Assembly (NCBI GenBank): GCA_029945665.1
Contig: JAQSCZ010000012.1
Span: 1 to 54,542 of the forward strand
From: a bacterium
Lineage (GTDB): Bacteria > Bacteroidota > Bacteroidia > NS11-12g > UBA955
Reading direction: 5' to 3'
Length of the DNA stretch: 54,542 nucleotides
Of this stretch, positions 34,192-44,842 are shown in pieces. Numbering within the stretch: the stretch's first letter is position 1; each line of letters starts with the position of its first letter. The translations under genes were made by a program, and so were the position numbers. Below the pieces are notes generated by a model that saw nothing but the letters and a program-made list of their open reading frames with translations, did not search any database and had not been told where the DNA came from.

Positions 34192-37100
34192 TTACATCTT
34201 TATTATTTTAATGCAATTGGATGTATTTTTTGTCTCCAGTGTAACAAAATATATTCCTTTCTCATAATCCGTTAAATCAAATGCCATTTTGTTATCGATA
34301 AAGCTTTCTGAAAAAATAATTTTACCCAATGTGTTTTTAATGGTAATAATTCCTTCGGTCTTCGAATTCAAATCAATATTTACTCTGCCATTAGTTGGGT
34401 TTGGATATATTGCCATTGTACTTGATTTTGAATTAAAGTTGATGTAAATCGTTTTAGGGGCATATTGAGATAGACCATTAAAGTCAGTCTGTTTTAATCT
34501 ATAATAGGATATGCCTTTGTATGGATTGTAATCTAATGTTTGATAACTTATAATATCAATGCTGTTCCCTGCTCCTTTTATGGTGGTCACTAATTCAAAG
34601 TTTATCCCATCAATGCTTTTCTCAATTGTAAAATAAGCATTATTTATTTCATTAACAGTTTCCCATTTTAATTCAACTTCATTTTTGTTATTTATCTCGC
34701 CATCAAAACTTAGCAATGTAATGGGCAGTGGATTCATAGAACTCGACAGAGAGCCGAAGGTAAATGGACTGAAAGAGGTAACTGTATTTGAGGTTACATT
34801 CCCTGGTGTACCTCCTGTAATAGCACTCTGACCTTTGTTTTCCCACCCTGAGCCATTCCATCTTGCTACGACTAAATCAGAAGTATAGGCATTAACGCCA
34901 CTCAACTTAGTTTCCCAAAACAGATGAACTTTAACATTCGATGTACCTGTAGTGCGGTCGCAAGTCCAATATTCTCTTGAACTTACATTGTTTAATACGG
35001 GGGCTGGAGAGCCGGCCATTGTCAGGGTATCAGAATAATTTATATTGAAATACTGAGCAGTAAATGCATCGGTAGCATTTGCTGGAGCACCAATTCCCAA
35101 ACGGGCCCATTTAGAACCTTTTCCGAGTGGGAAAACAAATGAATCATTACCTACTTTTTTAATAGGACCAATTACATAACTATTTGCATTTCCAGCTGTA
35201 GATGTTGCATCGTCCTCTATTGTTAATAAATTTGTTGTGCTTGAAACAATATTTCCACTCGTTAGTGTCATATCTCCAAAAACTGAAATTGGAATTGAAA
35301 GCGTTGTGTTAGCTCCAGTTTTTGACTGTTCAATGTCTCCCAAAGCTACGCCGCTTGCAGAACCACTGATGGCACTTGCAGTAGTACCTGTAAAAATGAT
35401 TGTACCTGCATTTGCATCAAATAGACCATCTACAATTAGATTTTGATTGATATTAATTGAACTTGTGAGCGCCAAATCAGCGGCACTTTCGATCTTAATA
35501 TTATTGAAGGTTGTTGATCCAATTCCACTTATTTCAACTGGATTTCCATCAAATCTTATGGTCGATGTTTGTCCATTCAATGTGCCATTGTTCGTGAATG
35601 AACCGGAAATTAAATGATTAGTTGAAGTTCCTGCATTAAAAGTGGCCCCAGCTGCAATATTTAGTTCATCTAAAATTGTCCAGGAAGATGGGGGTGTGAC
35701 ACCACTTGAATGGGTATTTGAAATTGTAACAATGTTCAATCCAGGATTTGAATTGGTAATTGTTAGTGCAGCTGTCCCTCCAAATTCTACTTCGCCTGAA
35801 CTGCTAAATAAAGTACCATCTAACTTAACTGCACCACTACTTGAATAAGGCGCACCTGGAGCGAATTTTAATTTGCCATTACTTAAAACAGTTCCATTGT
35901 TGGTAAAGTTTCCATAAAATGTGTGTGTTAAAGGGCCTCCATTGAATGTTGCACCAGATGAAACATTCAATGCAAAATATACAAACCAAGGCACAGACGC
36001 AGTAATACCTCCTGTATTGTTAATATTGACTGTAGCAAATGCAGGTGAGCTATTTGAATTAATTACCGGTGAAACAGTACCATTGAAATTTACAATACCC
36101 GTTGAAGCACTTGTAATTGAATTTAATAATTGAAAAGTTTGAACTCTGTTTCCCGTAAAAGTGGCGGTTCCATTACTTGTAAGCGTTCCTTTATTCGTAA
36201 GGTCACCATCCAAGATAGCTGTGTTATTTGCAAAATTGAGCGAACCGGTGCTTTCTATATATAGATTTCCTGACATTGATACAGTGCCTGTACTGACTGT
36301 ATAAGAACCAGTAACGACCGAAAGATTGTTAACGGTAATACTGCCAGTTATAGTTTTGCTGGTCCCATTTAAATTTAATGTACTTGAACCTGGGCTAAAT
36401 GTTCCATTATTTGTTAAATTACCATATAAATTAATGGAATTAATATCAGGGTTAAATGTTGCGCCGGAATTAATTAATAAATCACCATTAATTCGAATAT
36501 TACCAATCATCATTTTTGCATTACTACCACCATTAGAAAAGGTAAGATTGCCGTACGTAACTTTTCTAATGGTTTGTGCAATTGCTCCATTATACACAAC
36601 ATTGCTCGAAGAATCTAATGAATTGGTAATGTAATGGTCAGGAAAGTTATTATTGCCAGATATTCTAAGAGTAGCCCCAGCATTAATGCTAAATGTGCCT
36701 CCATCGCTGGAACGATTGATAAAAAATGTATCTAGGTTCAATGTTCCACTCTGAAGTGTTAAACTATTATCGATAGTTATATTATCTATTAAAGTTAAGG
36801 TGCCAGAAGCTTTATTTACAACCATATTCGAAAATGTACTTGAATTTGCACTTTGACTTCCTGTCCCATTAAATTGAATCGAACCATTACTACTAATATA
36901 GCTGCCATTTCGTTGCCAATTTCCGCCTATATTAATGAATGCATTTTCATTATAAAGATAAGTTGATGCGTTAATGGTAATATTCCCGGCAACAGAAAGT
37001 GTGTCATAAATAGCTACTTCTCCAGCGCCATTAATTGTAAAATTTCCAGCGACAGTTGTTGGCTTGGTAAACGAAGCTCTTTCTGTAGTTTTATTAAATA

Positions 37101-40100
37101 CAAGATTATTGTATCCAACGGCTGCAATTGCTTGCGCATCTCCACCTAAGTATGTTACAGTGCCGGCGCCTGGCGAAAAATTGCCTCCAGTGTGAATATA
37201 ATTTCCCGAAATATTAAGTGAACCGCTGCTCGTAAATGTAATGGAACCGGTCATTTTTTGATCAAGATCGTCAAATATATTGACAGTTCCTGAGCCTATT
37301 TTTAAGGCAATGTCATGTCCACTGATACTATCACTTAACACCAATTGCGTACCGACTTCTAGTGTTCCGCCAGTTACATCAATAACATGAGACCTGTTAG
37401 TTGTCCAATTTCCTCTAGTACTTCCCAATGTGCCAAGAGAACCACTGCTTATCGTTAAAGTACAGGCCTGAGCACTACCAAATCGCAATACACTTACCAA
37501 ATTCGTTGTTGAAACTGTTGGTTGATTTGAAAATGTTGCTGATCCTAAATAGGCTGCATCGGTTGAGTTAGGAACCCTATTGGCCATCGAAGAGCCAGAA
37601 ACAGTGGTCCAATTCGTGGCAGTATTCCAGTCTGTGCTAACAGAGCCATTCCACCTAACAACATTTCTTGTGCCAGAACATGTAAATCTTCCAGAAAGGT
37701 TAGTAATACCAGATTGTTCAACATAATTCAAGGCAGTATCGCGCGCACTAAAACCAACACTGTCCCATAAAATACCCGAATTGTATTTATAAATGGCCAA
37801 AAATGGTTCTGAGAAGGCATTTAATTCATTGTTTTCGTAATGAAATCTAAGTTTGGCATTCGTGTAAGTGCCAGAATTAACGGTAATTGCATATTCTCTA
37901 ATAAGCGACTCAATTGATGGATCAAAATCAACGATTTCACCAATTTTGGTGGTAACAGTAACTGAACCAATTCCCGAGGGGCTTGTAAATGTAATTAAAT
38001 TGTTAGGACCTTCGAAAGAATAGGCGGTTCCATTGGTAAACGTATGACTATGGATAATTGTGCCTAATATAATGCCATTGCCAGTGCGGCTGCCAGTTGT
38101 TGTTACTGAATTATTGAGGGTTGCCATATTGCCATTGGTCATAACTATACTTGCTGCAATTATATTGTTGCTTAAAGTTGTTTTAATAGCTGATGATGAC
38201 TTGTTAACAGTGAAAGTGTTAAAAGTCGTTGCTCCCGTTATGGTTGCAGCATTAATTCCTCGCAATTGGATATCTGAAGTTGAGGGAACAAATGTGCCAT
38301 AGTTATTCCAGTGTCTATATAACGAAAAAATATAAGAAGAAGCATTAAAAGTAACCCCCGATTGTATTGTAAAATCGTTATTAACTGTTACAGTGCCATT
38401 GGGTGTTTTTGTTCCTCCATTTGACAATACTAGGTTATTATAGGTGGTATTTATTATGGTCTGATTGATTGAGCCATTATATTGAACAGTGTTAGGAATA
38501 AAACTGGTTACATCAAAGCTGCCTGTTTTTGTGAAACTATTCGAAATCCCAAGAACACTACTCGTTCCTAATATGAGTGTCTTGCTTGCGCTAATGGTTA
38601 CATCATAAAGGTTGGCGGTACCTGAGAAGGTGCTAATGCCATTAAAATTCGCATTGCCCGCTGTAGCAATGAAAGACCCAGTTAATGAGATGCTAATACT
38701 TGATAGAATATTGAAGTTTACCGCTGTGGAGATATTTCCTTCGATGCTTAAAGCATAGAATGTGCAAGCTGCGGAGCCATTTATGCTATTTGAAGAACCG
38801 CTTAATGTTGTTGTCCCTGCACTCGCCGAAAAAGTTCCATTGTTTGTTAAATTCCCAAAGATTATAAGATTGGCAGTAGAGGTGATGCTTCCAGTAATTA
38901 TTAGATTTGCAAATTCTAAGCCATTGCCTGTAATTGTTTTTGAAGCACCTGACATAGTTACGTTTCCTCCTGCGTTATGTGTAAAAACACCTGGTGCTGT
39001 TGTATTTAAATTCCCTAGTATATTTAAATTTGTGCTTCCATTTGCAGTAATTCCAGATGCTATAAAAGAGAGGTTGAAGAAGTTATTTGAACCAGTTCCA
39101 CTAAGGTTAGAAGATATGCCAGTAAAGGTGGCTGTTGATGAACTTCCTGTAAATGTCCCATTGTTCGTCCAGTTACTTCCAAAAGCGTGATTGAATGATG
39201 AACCATTAAATGTGCAACTTGCTCCAATGGTTGTATTGCCATTAACTGTTATGTTTTGCGAGGCGGTGTATAAAACGCTTGTTCCTGAGCCAATCGAACT
39301 TGTAAAATCGCCTGCAATAATAAGGGCAGTAGAAGGCATGGTTTTGGTTGCGGAGCCACTGCTACTGCTAAAACTTAAATTACCATAATTTGTAGCTAAA
39401 ACTGTTTGGGCTGTGCCATTGTATTCTACTGTACTCGTGGTAGCTAAAGTTATTGTTGAAAAATTAGAAGGAAAACTGTTGGTTCCTCCAATTTTAAGAG
39501 TGGCTCCTGCTGCAATTGCAAAAGCACCGCCAGCCGAAGCTCTATTAGCTGTAAAGTTTAAAAGATTGAAAATGCCTGCATCAATATATATTTTTCCTGC
39601 AGCGGTTGAACTTGAACTTAAATTGGGTAAATTAGCACTTAATGATTTGGTACTTCCTCCGCTTATTCTAAGTATTCCATAGGTTATGGAATTGCTTACA
39701 GTTTGCGCTGTAACAGCAGAAGCATAATTTACCGTGCTAGTTCCATTAAATGATTTTGTGCCAGATATGCTGTAGTTGCCAGCATAAGTTGAGGCGTATA
39801 CATAAAGTATCCCTGTTGAATTGACCGTTACAGAACCAGCGCCAGAAATTGTGTAAGAAGCCGTTGGATTAATGGTTCCACTCACAGTTAATGCATTACC
39901 AACACTAATATTATTTGCGAGGGTTAATGTACTTCCAGAATTTATTGTCAATCTTTGGAAAGTTGTAGCTCCTGTTAAAGTTGGGGCTACTCCAGAAAAA
40001 GTTACTTTTGTTGAAGTCACAGTTGCATTATAGGTGCCTGAATTTGTCCAATTGCCTTTGACTGTTATGGTCCTGTTGCTTGAATTGGCCAATATTGTTC

Positions 40101-40410
40101 CATTGCTATTAATTGTAATATTTCCACTAACTGTTATATTCCTAGCAATGGTTAGTGTTGATGTTACAGTTCCACCAATTGTAAGATTTTTACAGCTAGA
40201 AGTGGCTGTCAAAGTTGGTTGAAAAGAGCCTGTAAAACTAGCATTTCCTATTATTGCATCAATGGTTGAGGTAGGTACGCCCGAGGTCCAATTGCTTGAG
40301 GTACCCCAACTTGTACTAGTGGTACCTTTCCATGAGGTTTGGCCATTAAGGTTTTGAAATCCCGCAAGTATCACAAAAGACAAGATAAGGCTCTGATTTT
40401 TGAAATTCAT
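34192..40410 (-). CDS. Giant repetitive T9SS-exported surface protein
   Basis: A 2072-aa exported protein. The signal peptide is MNFKNQSLILSFVILAGFQNLNGQ. A W-x-G-T-x-S-T-x-W NW..G.P module follows and recurs near residue 940 (WNGSVSTDWNTATNW). The long middle consists of irregular 20-30-residue beta repeats with the motif G-N-x-T-N-N-G-T-F/Y/L (at least eight copies, such as SNWTNNGTF, GNLTNNGTF, GSFTNNGTL), suggesting a beta-solenoid stalk. The end has a FPLGKGSKWARLGI...SREYW...FSPFTFGSL module, a fibronectin-like part and a sorting domain (YPNPTNGRVNI). An in-frame GTG at 40422 exists, but ATG 40410 gives the cleaner signal peptide. Likely role: adhesin or matrix protein (inference). Confidence 0.9.
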   Translation of the reverse strand: MNFKNQSLILSFVILAGFQNLNGQTSWKGTTSTSWGTSSNWTSGVPTSTIDAIIGNASFTGSFQPTLTATSSCKNLTIGGTVTSTLTIARNITVSGNITINSNGTILANSSNRTITVKGNWTNSGTYNATVTSTKVTFSGVAPTLTGATTFQRLTINSGSTLTLANNISVGNALTVSGTINPTASYTISGAGSVTVNSTGILYVYASTYAGNYSISGTKSFNGTSTVNYASAVTAQTVSNSITYGILRISGGSTKSLSANLPNLSSSSTAAGKIYIDAGIFNLLNFTANRASAGGAFAIAAGATLKIGGTNSFPSNFSTITLATTSTVEYNGTAQTVLATNYGNLSFSSSSGSATKTMPSTALIIAGDFTSSIGSGTSVLYTASQNITVNGNTTIGASCTFNGSSFNHAFGSNWTNNGTFTGSSSTATFTGISSNLSGTGSNNFFNLSFIASGITANGSTNLNILGNLNTTAPGVFTHNAGGNVTMSGASKTITGNGLEFANLIITGSITSTANLIIFGNLTNNGTFSASAGTTTLSGSSNSINGSAACTFYALSIEGNISTAVNFNILSSISISLTGSFIATAGNANFNGISTFSGTANLYDVTISASKTLILGTSSVLGISNSFTKTGSFDVTSFIPNTVQYNGSINQTIINTTYNNLVLSNGGTKTPNGTVTVNNDFTIQSGVTFNASSYIFSLYRHWNNYGTFVPSTSDIQLRGINAATITGATTFNTFTVNKSSSAIKTTLSNNIIAASIVMTNGNMATLNNSVTTTGSRTGNGIILGTIIHSHTFTNGTAYSFEGPNNLITFTSPSGIGSVTVTTKIGEIVDFDPSIESLIREYAITVNSGTYTNAKLRFHYENNELNAFSEPFLAIYKYNSGILWDSVGFSARDTALNYVEQSGITNLSGRFTCSGTRNVVRWNGSVSTDWNTATNWTTVSGSSMANRVPNSTDAAYLGSATFSNQPTVSTTNLVSVLRFGSAQACTLTISSGSLGTLGSTRGNWTTNRSHVIDVTGGTLEVGTQLVLSDSISGHDIALKIGSGTVNIFDDLDQKMTGSITFTSSGSLNISGNYIHTGGNFSPGAGTVTYLGGDAQAIAAVGYNNLVFNKTTERASFTKPTTVAGNFTINGAGEVAIYDTLSVAGNITINASTYLYNENAFINIGGNWQRNGSYISSNGSIQFNGTGSQSANSSTFSNMVVNKASGTLTLIDNITIDNSLTLQSGTLNLDTFFINRSSDGGTFSINAGATLRISGNNNFPDHYITNSLDSSSNVVYNGAIAQTIRKVTYGNLTFSNGGSNAKMMIGNIRINGDLLINSGATFNPDINSINLYGNLTNNGTFSPGSSTLNLNGTSKTITGSITVNNLSVVTGSYTVSTGTVSMSGNLYIESTGSLNFANNTAILDGDLTNKGTLTSNGTATFTGNRVQTFQLLNSITSASTGIVNFNGTVSPVINSNSSPAFATVNINNTGGITASVPWFVYFALNVSSGATFNGGPLTHTFYGNFTNNGTVLSNGKLKFAPGAPYSSSGAVKLDGTLFSSSGEVEFGGTAALTITNSNPGLNIVTISNTHSSGVTPPSSWTILDELNIAAGATFNAGTSTNHLISGSFTNNGTLNGQTSTIRFDGNPVEISGIGSTTFNNIKIESAADLALTSSININQNLIVDGLFDANAGTIIFTGTTASAISGSASGVALGDIEQSKTGANTTLSIPISVFGDMTLTSGNIVSSTTNLLTIEDDATSTAGNANSYVIGPIKKVGNDSFVFPLGKGSKWARLGIGAPANATDAFTAQYFNINYSDTLTMAGSPAPVLNNVSSREYWTCDRTTGTSNVKVHLFWETKLSGVNAYTSDLVVARWNGSGWENKGQSAITGGTPGNVTSNTVTSFSPFTFGSLSSSMNPLPITLLSFDGEINNKNEVELKWETVNEINNAYFTIEKSIDGINFELVTTIKGAGNSIDIISYQTLDYNPYKGISYYRLKQTDFNGLSQYAPKTIYINFNSKSSTMAIYPNPTNGRVNIDLNSKTEGIITIKNTLGKIIFSESFIDNKMAFDLTDYEKGIYFVTLETKNTSNCIKIIKM

Positions 40411-41187
40411 ATATTTTTGCACTGTATGTTTAATTATCCGAATAATTGGTTGGCAATTTCAAAAGTTAACGAATGTGCCGTTTAAATTTTTCCTAGTAAG
40501 TAAAATTACACATAGTATTTTAAACTTATGATTATCAAACAATTATAATCAAATATAATTCAAAAGTTGTTTTGGATTCAGCGAAAAACAAAAATGGACG
40601 TAAGGTCTTTGTTTTTAATGAGATAAAATTCTATTCTAAATAAATTGGTCTTGTAATATTCAGGGGAAGTACTAAAATAGTTGACAAATGTCAGCTATTT
40701 TAATCTGTTTGATTAAATAATAAAATTAATGAGTAAATATACTCTATAAAAATGGGCTAATAAAAGCCCATTTTTATAGAATACAGAAGAGATATTCTTT
40801 TAAAAAATGAATTTGTTAATTGTTTTTAAGCCATTGGAAGGCTAGGAAATTGTATAATACAATTTAAAGATAATAGCTAGTCTCTAATTTTATTTTAAAA
40901 ATTGATAATAAGTTATTTGCTAGTTGATGTATGAATATTTGCTTTTTCGAGGTATAAAGTTTTTACATCCCTTATTCCCCACTATTATTACCTTTTCACT
41001 ACGTTGAATCCAAAATATAACCTTCAAATTTATGAAATAGCCTATCAATTGTGTTTTTCCAACCCCAATAAATTGACATCAAAATATATAAATTGAAGCA
41101 AATCAAATAATAATCAATGAAATGCTAAATATAGAAGAACATACCACAGCGTTTTGAAGTGGTGGAGGGTAAAATCAAATCTCCTTG
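40411..41187. other. 777-bp region with two strong inverted repeats and no gene
   Basis: The first 100 bp should hold the promoter of the giant gene; TAACTTTTG (40460-40468, minus) is a one-base-long variant of the -7 box. Two hairpins follow: a 13-bp stem with one mismatch at 40674-40701 and a perfect 15-bp stem at 40744-40779. The rest is AT-rich without recognised content. Confidence 0.5.
40744..40779. terminator. Perfect 15-bp hairpin, terminator-like
   Basis: CTATAAAAATGGGCT / AGCCCATTTTTATAG with AATAAA loop. The A and T runs inside the stem make it terminator-like in both directions, but no gene ends here. Confidence 0.6.
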
Positions 41188-41439
41188 CTACAATTCAGAA
41201 ACCGATGCCTTGATATAATAATCTTTGAATAACTTCCTGAATTTGCTCTTAATAGTAGTATCCTCTTTTTCTCTTTGTTTATAAAAATTAATGATCTCCT
41301 TCTGTTTAAGAATCAAGGTTTTCTTTGTTTTCAATCTAGACTGAAGTCTTTTCTGTCCTTTGATTGAATTTTCGATAAGGCGTGTAATTTCATCAACCTT
41401 ACCCTTCTTTTCAGAAGTGTTAGTTATAATGTATCTCAT
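41188..41439 (-). CDS. Small basic coiled-coil protein, unknown
   Basis: An 83-aa soluble protein, strongly basic (about one third Lys/Arg) and mostly helical: EITRLIENSIKGQKRLQSRLKTKKTLILKQKEIINFYKQREKE. I do not recognise a family. It has an ATG and a perfect -7 box TATTTTTG (41456-41463) 16 nt upstream, which supports a real gene despite its size. No close neighbour on its strand. Confidence 0.55.
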   Translation of the reverse strand: MRYIITNTSEKKGKVDEITRLIENSIKGQKRLQSRLKTKKTLILKQKEIINFYKQREKEDTTIKSKFRKLFKDYYIKASVSEL

Positions 41440-41455
41440 AGTAAATAGTTTGATA

Positions 41456-41463
41456 CAAAAATA
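41456..41463 (-). promoter_or_regulatory. -7 box of the small basic protein gene
   Basis: TATTTTTG on the minus strand, 16 nt before ATG 41439. Confidence 0.5.
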
Positions 41464-41764
41464 TACTTTTTTATTAAAAAGAAAATATATTTTTTGATTA
41501 TTTGGATTTTTTTGAAATTATCAACATCATAAAAAGTGAATTTATATAGCTTTTAAAGGGCTTTAAATGAATGAGAACCGAAAATAATTATTTTTGGTTT
41601 TTTGAAATTCTCAATTTGATACAATGAATAGAGTTTCAAAAAGTAATTCTTTAATATAGCTAATAAAAGTAAAATATATTTTCATATTCATAATTAATTG
41701 AATCTTTACCCACCTTAATTTGTTGTAATTTCCACTAGCAAATCATTACCTTTGCACACTTTTT
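41464..41764. other. Intergenic region before lepA, with palindromes
   Basis: Very AT-rich. A 22-bp near-perfect palindrome at 41577-41598 (ACCGAAAATAA / TTATTTTTGGT, one G-T pair) and a TTTAAAG-GG-CTTTAAA repeat near 41552-41567 stand out. The lepA promoter occupies the end. No gene seen. Confidence 0.5.
41723..41754 (+). promoter_or_regulatory. Promoter of lepA
   Basis: TTG (41723-41725), 21 nt, then TACCTTTG (41747-41754). The ATG follows 10 nt later, so the leader is only about 6 nt. Confidence 0.75.
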
Positions 41765-43555
41765 ATGCAACACCTCAGGAATTTTTGTATCATCGCCCAC
41801 ATCGACCACGGTAAAAGCACGCTTGCTGATCGGCTTTTAGAATATACCGGAACAGTCTCAAAGCGAGATATGATGGCTCAAGTTCTTGATAATATGGATC
41901 TCGAAAGAGAAAGAGGGATTACCATTAAAAGTCATGCCATCCAAATGAATTATACATTAGATGATCAATCTTATGTACTCAATTTAATTGATACCCCTGG
42001 TCATGTTGACTTTAGTTATGAAGTTAGCAGAAGCATCGCTGCTTGCGAAGGCGCCTTGCTTATTGTAGATGCATCACAAGGTATTCAAGCTCAAACTATA
42101 AGTAATTTATATCTTGCAATTGAACACAATTTAGAAATTATTCCAATCCTTAACAAAATGGACTTGCCAGGAGCAATGCCCGAAGAGGTTAAGGATCAAA
42201 TAGTGGATTTAATTGGCTGCGACCGCGATAAAATTATTGCAGCCAGCGGCAAAACTGGCTTGGGAGTTTATGATATTTTAAGAGCAATCGTAGAAAGAGT
42301 TCCTCATCCTCAAGGTAACATCAATGCCCCTTTGAAAGCCTTAATTTTCGATTCTGTATTTAATTCATTTAGAGGCATTATTGCCTATTACAAAGTAATA
42401 GATGGTAAAATGTCAAAAGGTGAAATTGTGAAGTTCATGAATACAGACAAGGAATATGGTGCCGATGAGGTAGGTGTATTGCGACTAGAAATGGAACCGC
42501 GAACAGAAGTTCTAGCCGGTGATGTTGGTTATATTATAACTGGGATCAAACAAGCCAAGGAAGTGAAAGTAGGCGATACAATTACAAGTTTTGTTAATCC
42601 TACAGCCGAGGCTATTAAAGGATTTGAAGATGTTAAACCAATGGTTTTTGCAGGTATTTATCCTATAGATACCGAAGATTATGAAGAACTTCGAGATAGT
42701 ATGTCAAAGCTTCAGTTGAATGATGCTTCCCTTGTATTCGAAACTGAGAGTTCGGCTGCGCTGGGTTTTGGTTTTAGATGCGGATTCTTAGGCATGCTGC
42801 ACATGGAAATTATCCAAGAGCGTTTGGAACGTGAATTTGGTATGACCGTTATTACAACTGTGCCAAACGTTTCTTATAAGGCCTACAGTACCAAAGGAGA
42901 AATGTTGGAGGTAAATAATCCGAGCGATTTACCTGATCCAAGTACCATCGATTATGTAGAAGAACCTTATATAAATGCTACAATTATTACCGCTACTGAG
43001 TATGTCGGAAATGTAATTGCTTTGTGCATGGATAAAAGAGGGATGATTAAAAATCAAGTATATTTAACTACAAATCGTGTTGAATTGTCTTTCGAAATGC
43101 CTTTAGCTGAAGTTGTATTTGATTTTTACGATAAATTAAAGTCCATAAGTCGCGGGTATGCTTCGTTTGATTATGCCCCAACTGGCTATAAGTTATCACA
43201 CTTGGTAAAAATGGATATAATGTTAAACAAGGATCCTGTTGATGCTTTGTCTTCCATTATACACAAAGACAGAGCTTATGATTTGGGTAAAAAAATCTGT
43301 AAGAAATTAAGAGAATTAATTCCCCGCCAACAATTTGATATCGCTATTCAAGCATCTATTGGAGCTAAAATTATTGCACGAGAATCCTTAAGTGCCTTAA
43401 GAAAAGATGTTACTGCTAAATGTTATGGTGGCGATATAAGTCGTAAACGTAAATTACTAGAAAAACAAAAGGAGGGCAAGAAACGCATGCGTCAAGTTGG
43501 TAATGTTGAGATTCCTCAATCGGCCTTTATGGCTGTGCTTAAACTTGACGATTGA
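41765..43555 (+). CDS. lepA: Elongation factor 4 (LepA)
   Basis: A 596-aa translational GTPase that acts on the ribosome, known for back-translocation in vitro and roles in initiation and ribosome assembly. The G domain has AHIDHGKST (residues 11-19), the switch region [20 protein letters not shown] and NKMDLPGA. The EF-G-like domains II, III and V follow, then the LepA-specific C-terminal domain with [25 protein letters not shown], the hallmark end. Length and domain order are standard. Confidence 0.97.
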   Translation: MQHLRNFCIIAHIDHGKSTLADRLLEYTGTVSKRDMMAQVLDNMDLERERGITIKSHAIQMNYTLDDQSYVLNLIDTPGHVDFSYEVSRSIAACEGALLIVDASQGIQAQTISNLYLAIEHNLEIIPILNKMDLPGAMPEEVKDQIVDLIGCDRDKIIAASGKTGLGVYDILRAIVERVPHPQGNINAPLKALIFDSVFNSFRGIIAYYKVIDGKMSKGEIVKFMNTDKEYGADEVGVLRLEMEPRTEVLAGDVGYIITGIKQAKEVKVGDTITSFVNPTAEAIKGFEDVKPMVFAGIYPIDTEDYEELRDSMSKLQLNDASLVFETESSAALGFGFRCGFLGMLHMEIIQERLEREFGMTVITTVPNVSYKAYSTKGEMLEVNNPSDLPDPSTIDYVEEPYINATIITATEYVGNVIALCMDKRGMIKNQVYLTTNRVELSFEMPLAEVVFDFYDKLKSISRGYASFDYAPTGYKLSHLVKMDIMLNKDPVDALSSIIHKDRAYDLGKKICKKLRELIPRQQFDIAIQASIGAKIIARESLSALRKDVTAKCYGGDISRKRKLLEKQKEGKKRMRQVGNVEIPQSAFMAVLKLDD

Positions 43556-43625
43556 TAACAGACATGGGGTCTGTTTTTAGGCCAATCAATTGTTAAAATA
43601 TTATTAGCTTTAATATCTATAAATC

Positions 43626-44801
43626 TTGAAACTATTCAAAGCCTATCCAATTCAATTTTGGAAATTGTGTTTTGCCTGTTTAATTTTCTTTAGCAGTTTT
43701 ACCATGGTAATTCCCGATTTGCCGATATTGTTAGATGCGATTGGAGGTAAAAAATACAATTGGCTAATCATTCCCTCTTTCGCCATCATCGCGCTTATTA
43801 GCCGCCCATATAGCGGCAAATTATCCGACCAAATTGGCAGAGTAAGGGTAATGTGCATCGGGGCAGTAGTTACCACACTGGCTTGTTTTTTCTATATTTT
43901 TATTCCTGTTGCCTTATTGTTTTTTTTTAACCGAGGTTTTCACGGTATCTGTGCTGGATTCACGCCAACTGGTTTTACAGCTTATGCTGATGATGTTGTG
44001 CCTCTGGAAAAAAGAGGAGAAGCTATGGGAATTGTTGGCATTTGTAATAACATAGGCAATGCAATTGGATGGGTAATAGGTAGTAAATGCACAAGTTTAT
44101 TTGGTATTAATGCCATGTTTCAAATTGCATCTTTATTAGGTTTTATCTCATTGTTATTATTTATGACTTTAAAAGAACACAGTGTGATTAAACAAAAATT
44201 CAAATGGAATATGTTGAAATTGAGGAAAGATGAATTGTTTGAGTCTAAAGTCTTAATTCCAGGAATTGTACTGCTGCTTACAGCATTTTCTTCAGGTGGA
44301 ATTTTAGCTTTAATCGCTGATTTTACACTGCATGTGGGCATTGGAAATAAAGGGGCTTACATGGCCATATATATTTTATCCTCTTTAGTTGTTCGTTTTT
44401 TAGCCGGGCGTTGGAGCGATAGATATGGACGAAAAAAAATAGCATTATATGGTTCTATAGCCTTGGGTATTAGTATGCTTGTATTGGCTTACACTGTAGG
44501 AACAAATTTGTATATACTATCTTCGGTGTTATTTGGAATTGGCTTTGGATTAATTTCTCCATCGCTTTTTGCTTGGACAGTAGACTTATCAGAAGAAGGA
44601 AAAAAGGGTAAAGCGGTAGGTACACTGTTTATATTTCTTGAATTGGGGATTATTCTTGGTTCATCAGTTTGCGGATTAATTTATAACAACCATTTTCAAA
44701 ATTTTAAAATAGCCTTTATCATTTGCGCTATGTTGGCATTTTCAGCATCTTTTTTTGTTATTGACAGAAGCAGTCCAAAAAACCATAAAATCAAATCATG
44801 A
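43626..44801 (+). CDS. Major facilitator superfamily transporter
   Basis: A 391-aa inner-membrane transporter with about 12 helices. The loop between helices 2 and 3 reads SRPYSGKLSDQIGRVRV, the MFS motif A, and recurs after helix 8 as RFLAGRWSDRYGRKKI. The start is a TTG at 43626: it gives MKLFKAYPIQFWKLCFACLIF, including the whole first helix, while the first ATG lies inside that helix. It is 70 bp downstream of lepA. Substrate unknown; the general look is that of drug or sugar exporters in this superfamily. Confidence 0.88.
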   Translation: MKLFKAYPIQFWKLCFACLIFFSSFTMVIPDLPILLDAIGGKKYNWLIIPSFAIIALISRPYSGKLSDQIGRVRVMCIGAVVTTLACFFYIFIPVALLFFFNRGFHGICAGFTPTGFTAYADDVVPLEKRGEAMGIVGICNNIGNAIGWVIGSKCTSLFGINAMFQIASLLGFISLLLFMTLKEHSVIKQKFKWNMLKLRKDELFESKVLIPGIVLLLTAFSSGGILALIADFTLHVGIGNKGAYMAIYILSSLVVRFLAGRWSDRYGRKKIALYGSIALGISMLVLAYTVGTNLYILSSVLFGIGFGLISPSLFAWTVDLSEEGKKGKAVGTLFIFLELGIILGSSVCGLIYNNHFQNFKIAFIICAMLAFSASFFVIDRSSPKNHKIKS

Positions 44802-44806
44802 AAATG

Positions 44807-44838
44807 TTTGGATTTGTAAATCTTTGTTTTTAAATTTG
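44807..44838 (+). promoter_or_regulatory. Promoter 4 nt before the start of the 174-aa protein gene
   Basis: TTTG (44807-44810), 20 nt, then TAAATTTG (44831-44838). ATG 44843 follows after 4 nt, so a leaderless mRNA is predicted. Confidence 0.75.
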
Positions 44839-44842
44839 ATGA

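Noticed and set aside
34800-40300. Numerous plus-strand open frames of 60-142 codons inside the giant T9SS gene
   Set aside because: They are antisense shadows caused by the Thr/Ser/Asn-rich repeats; composition is unlike real proteins and no starts are supported.
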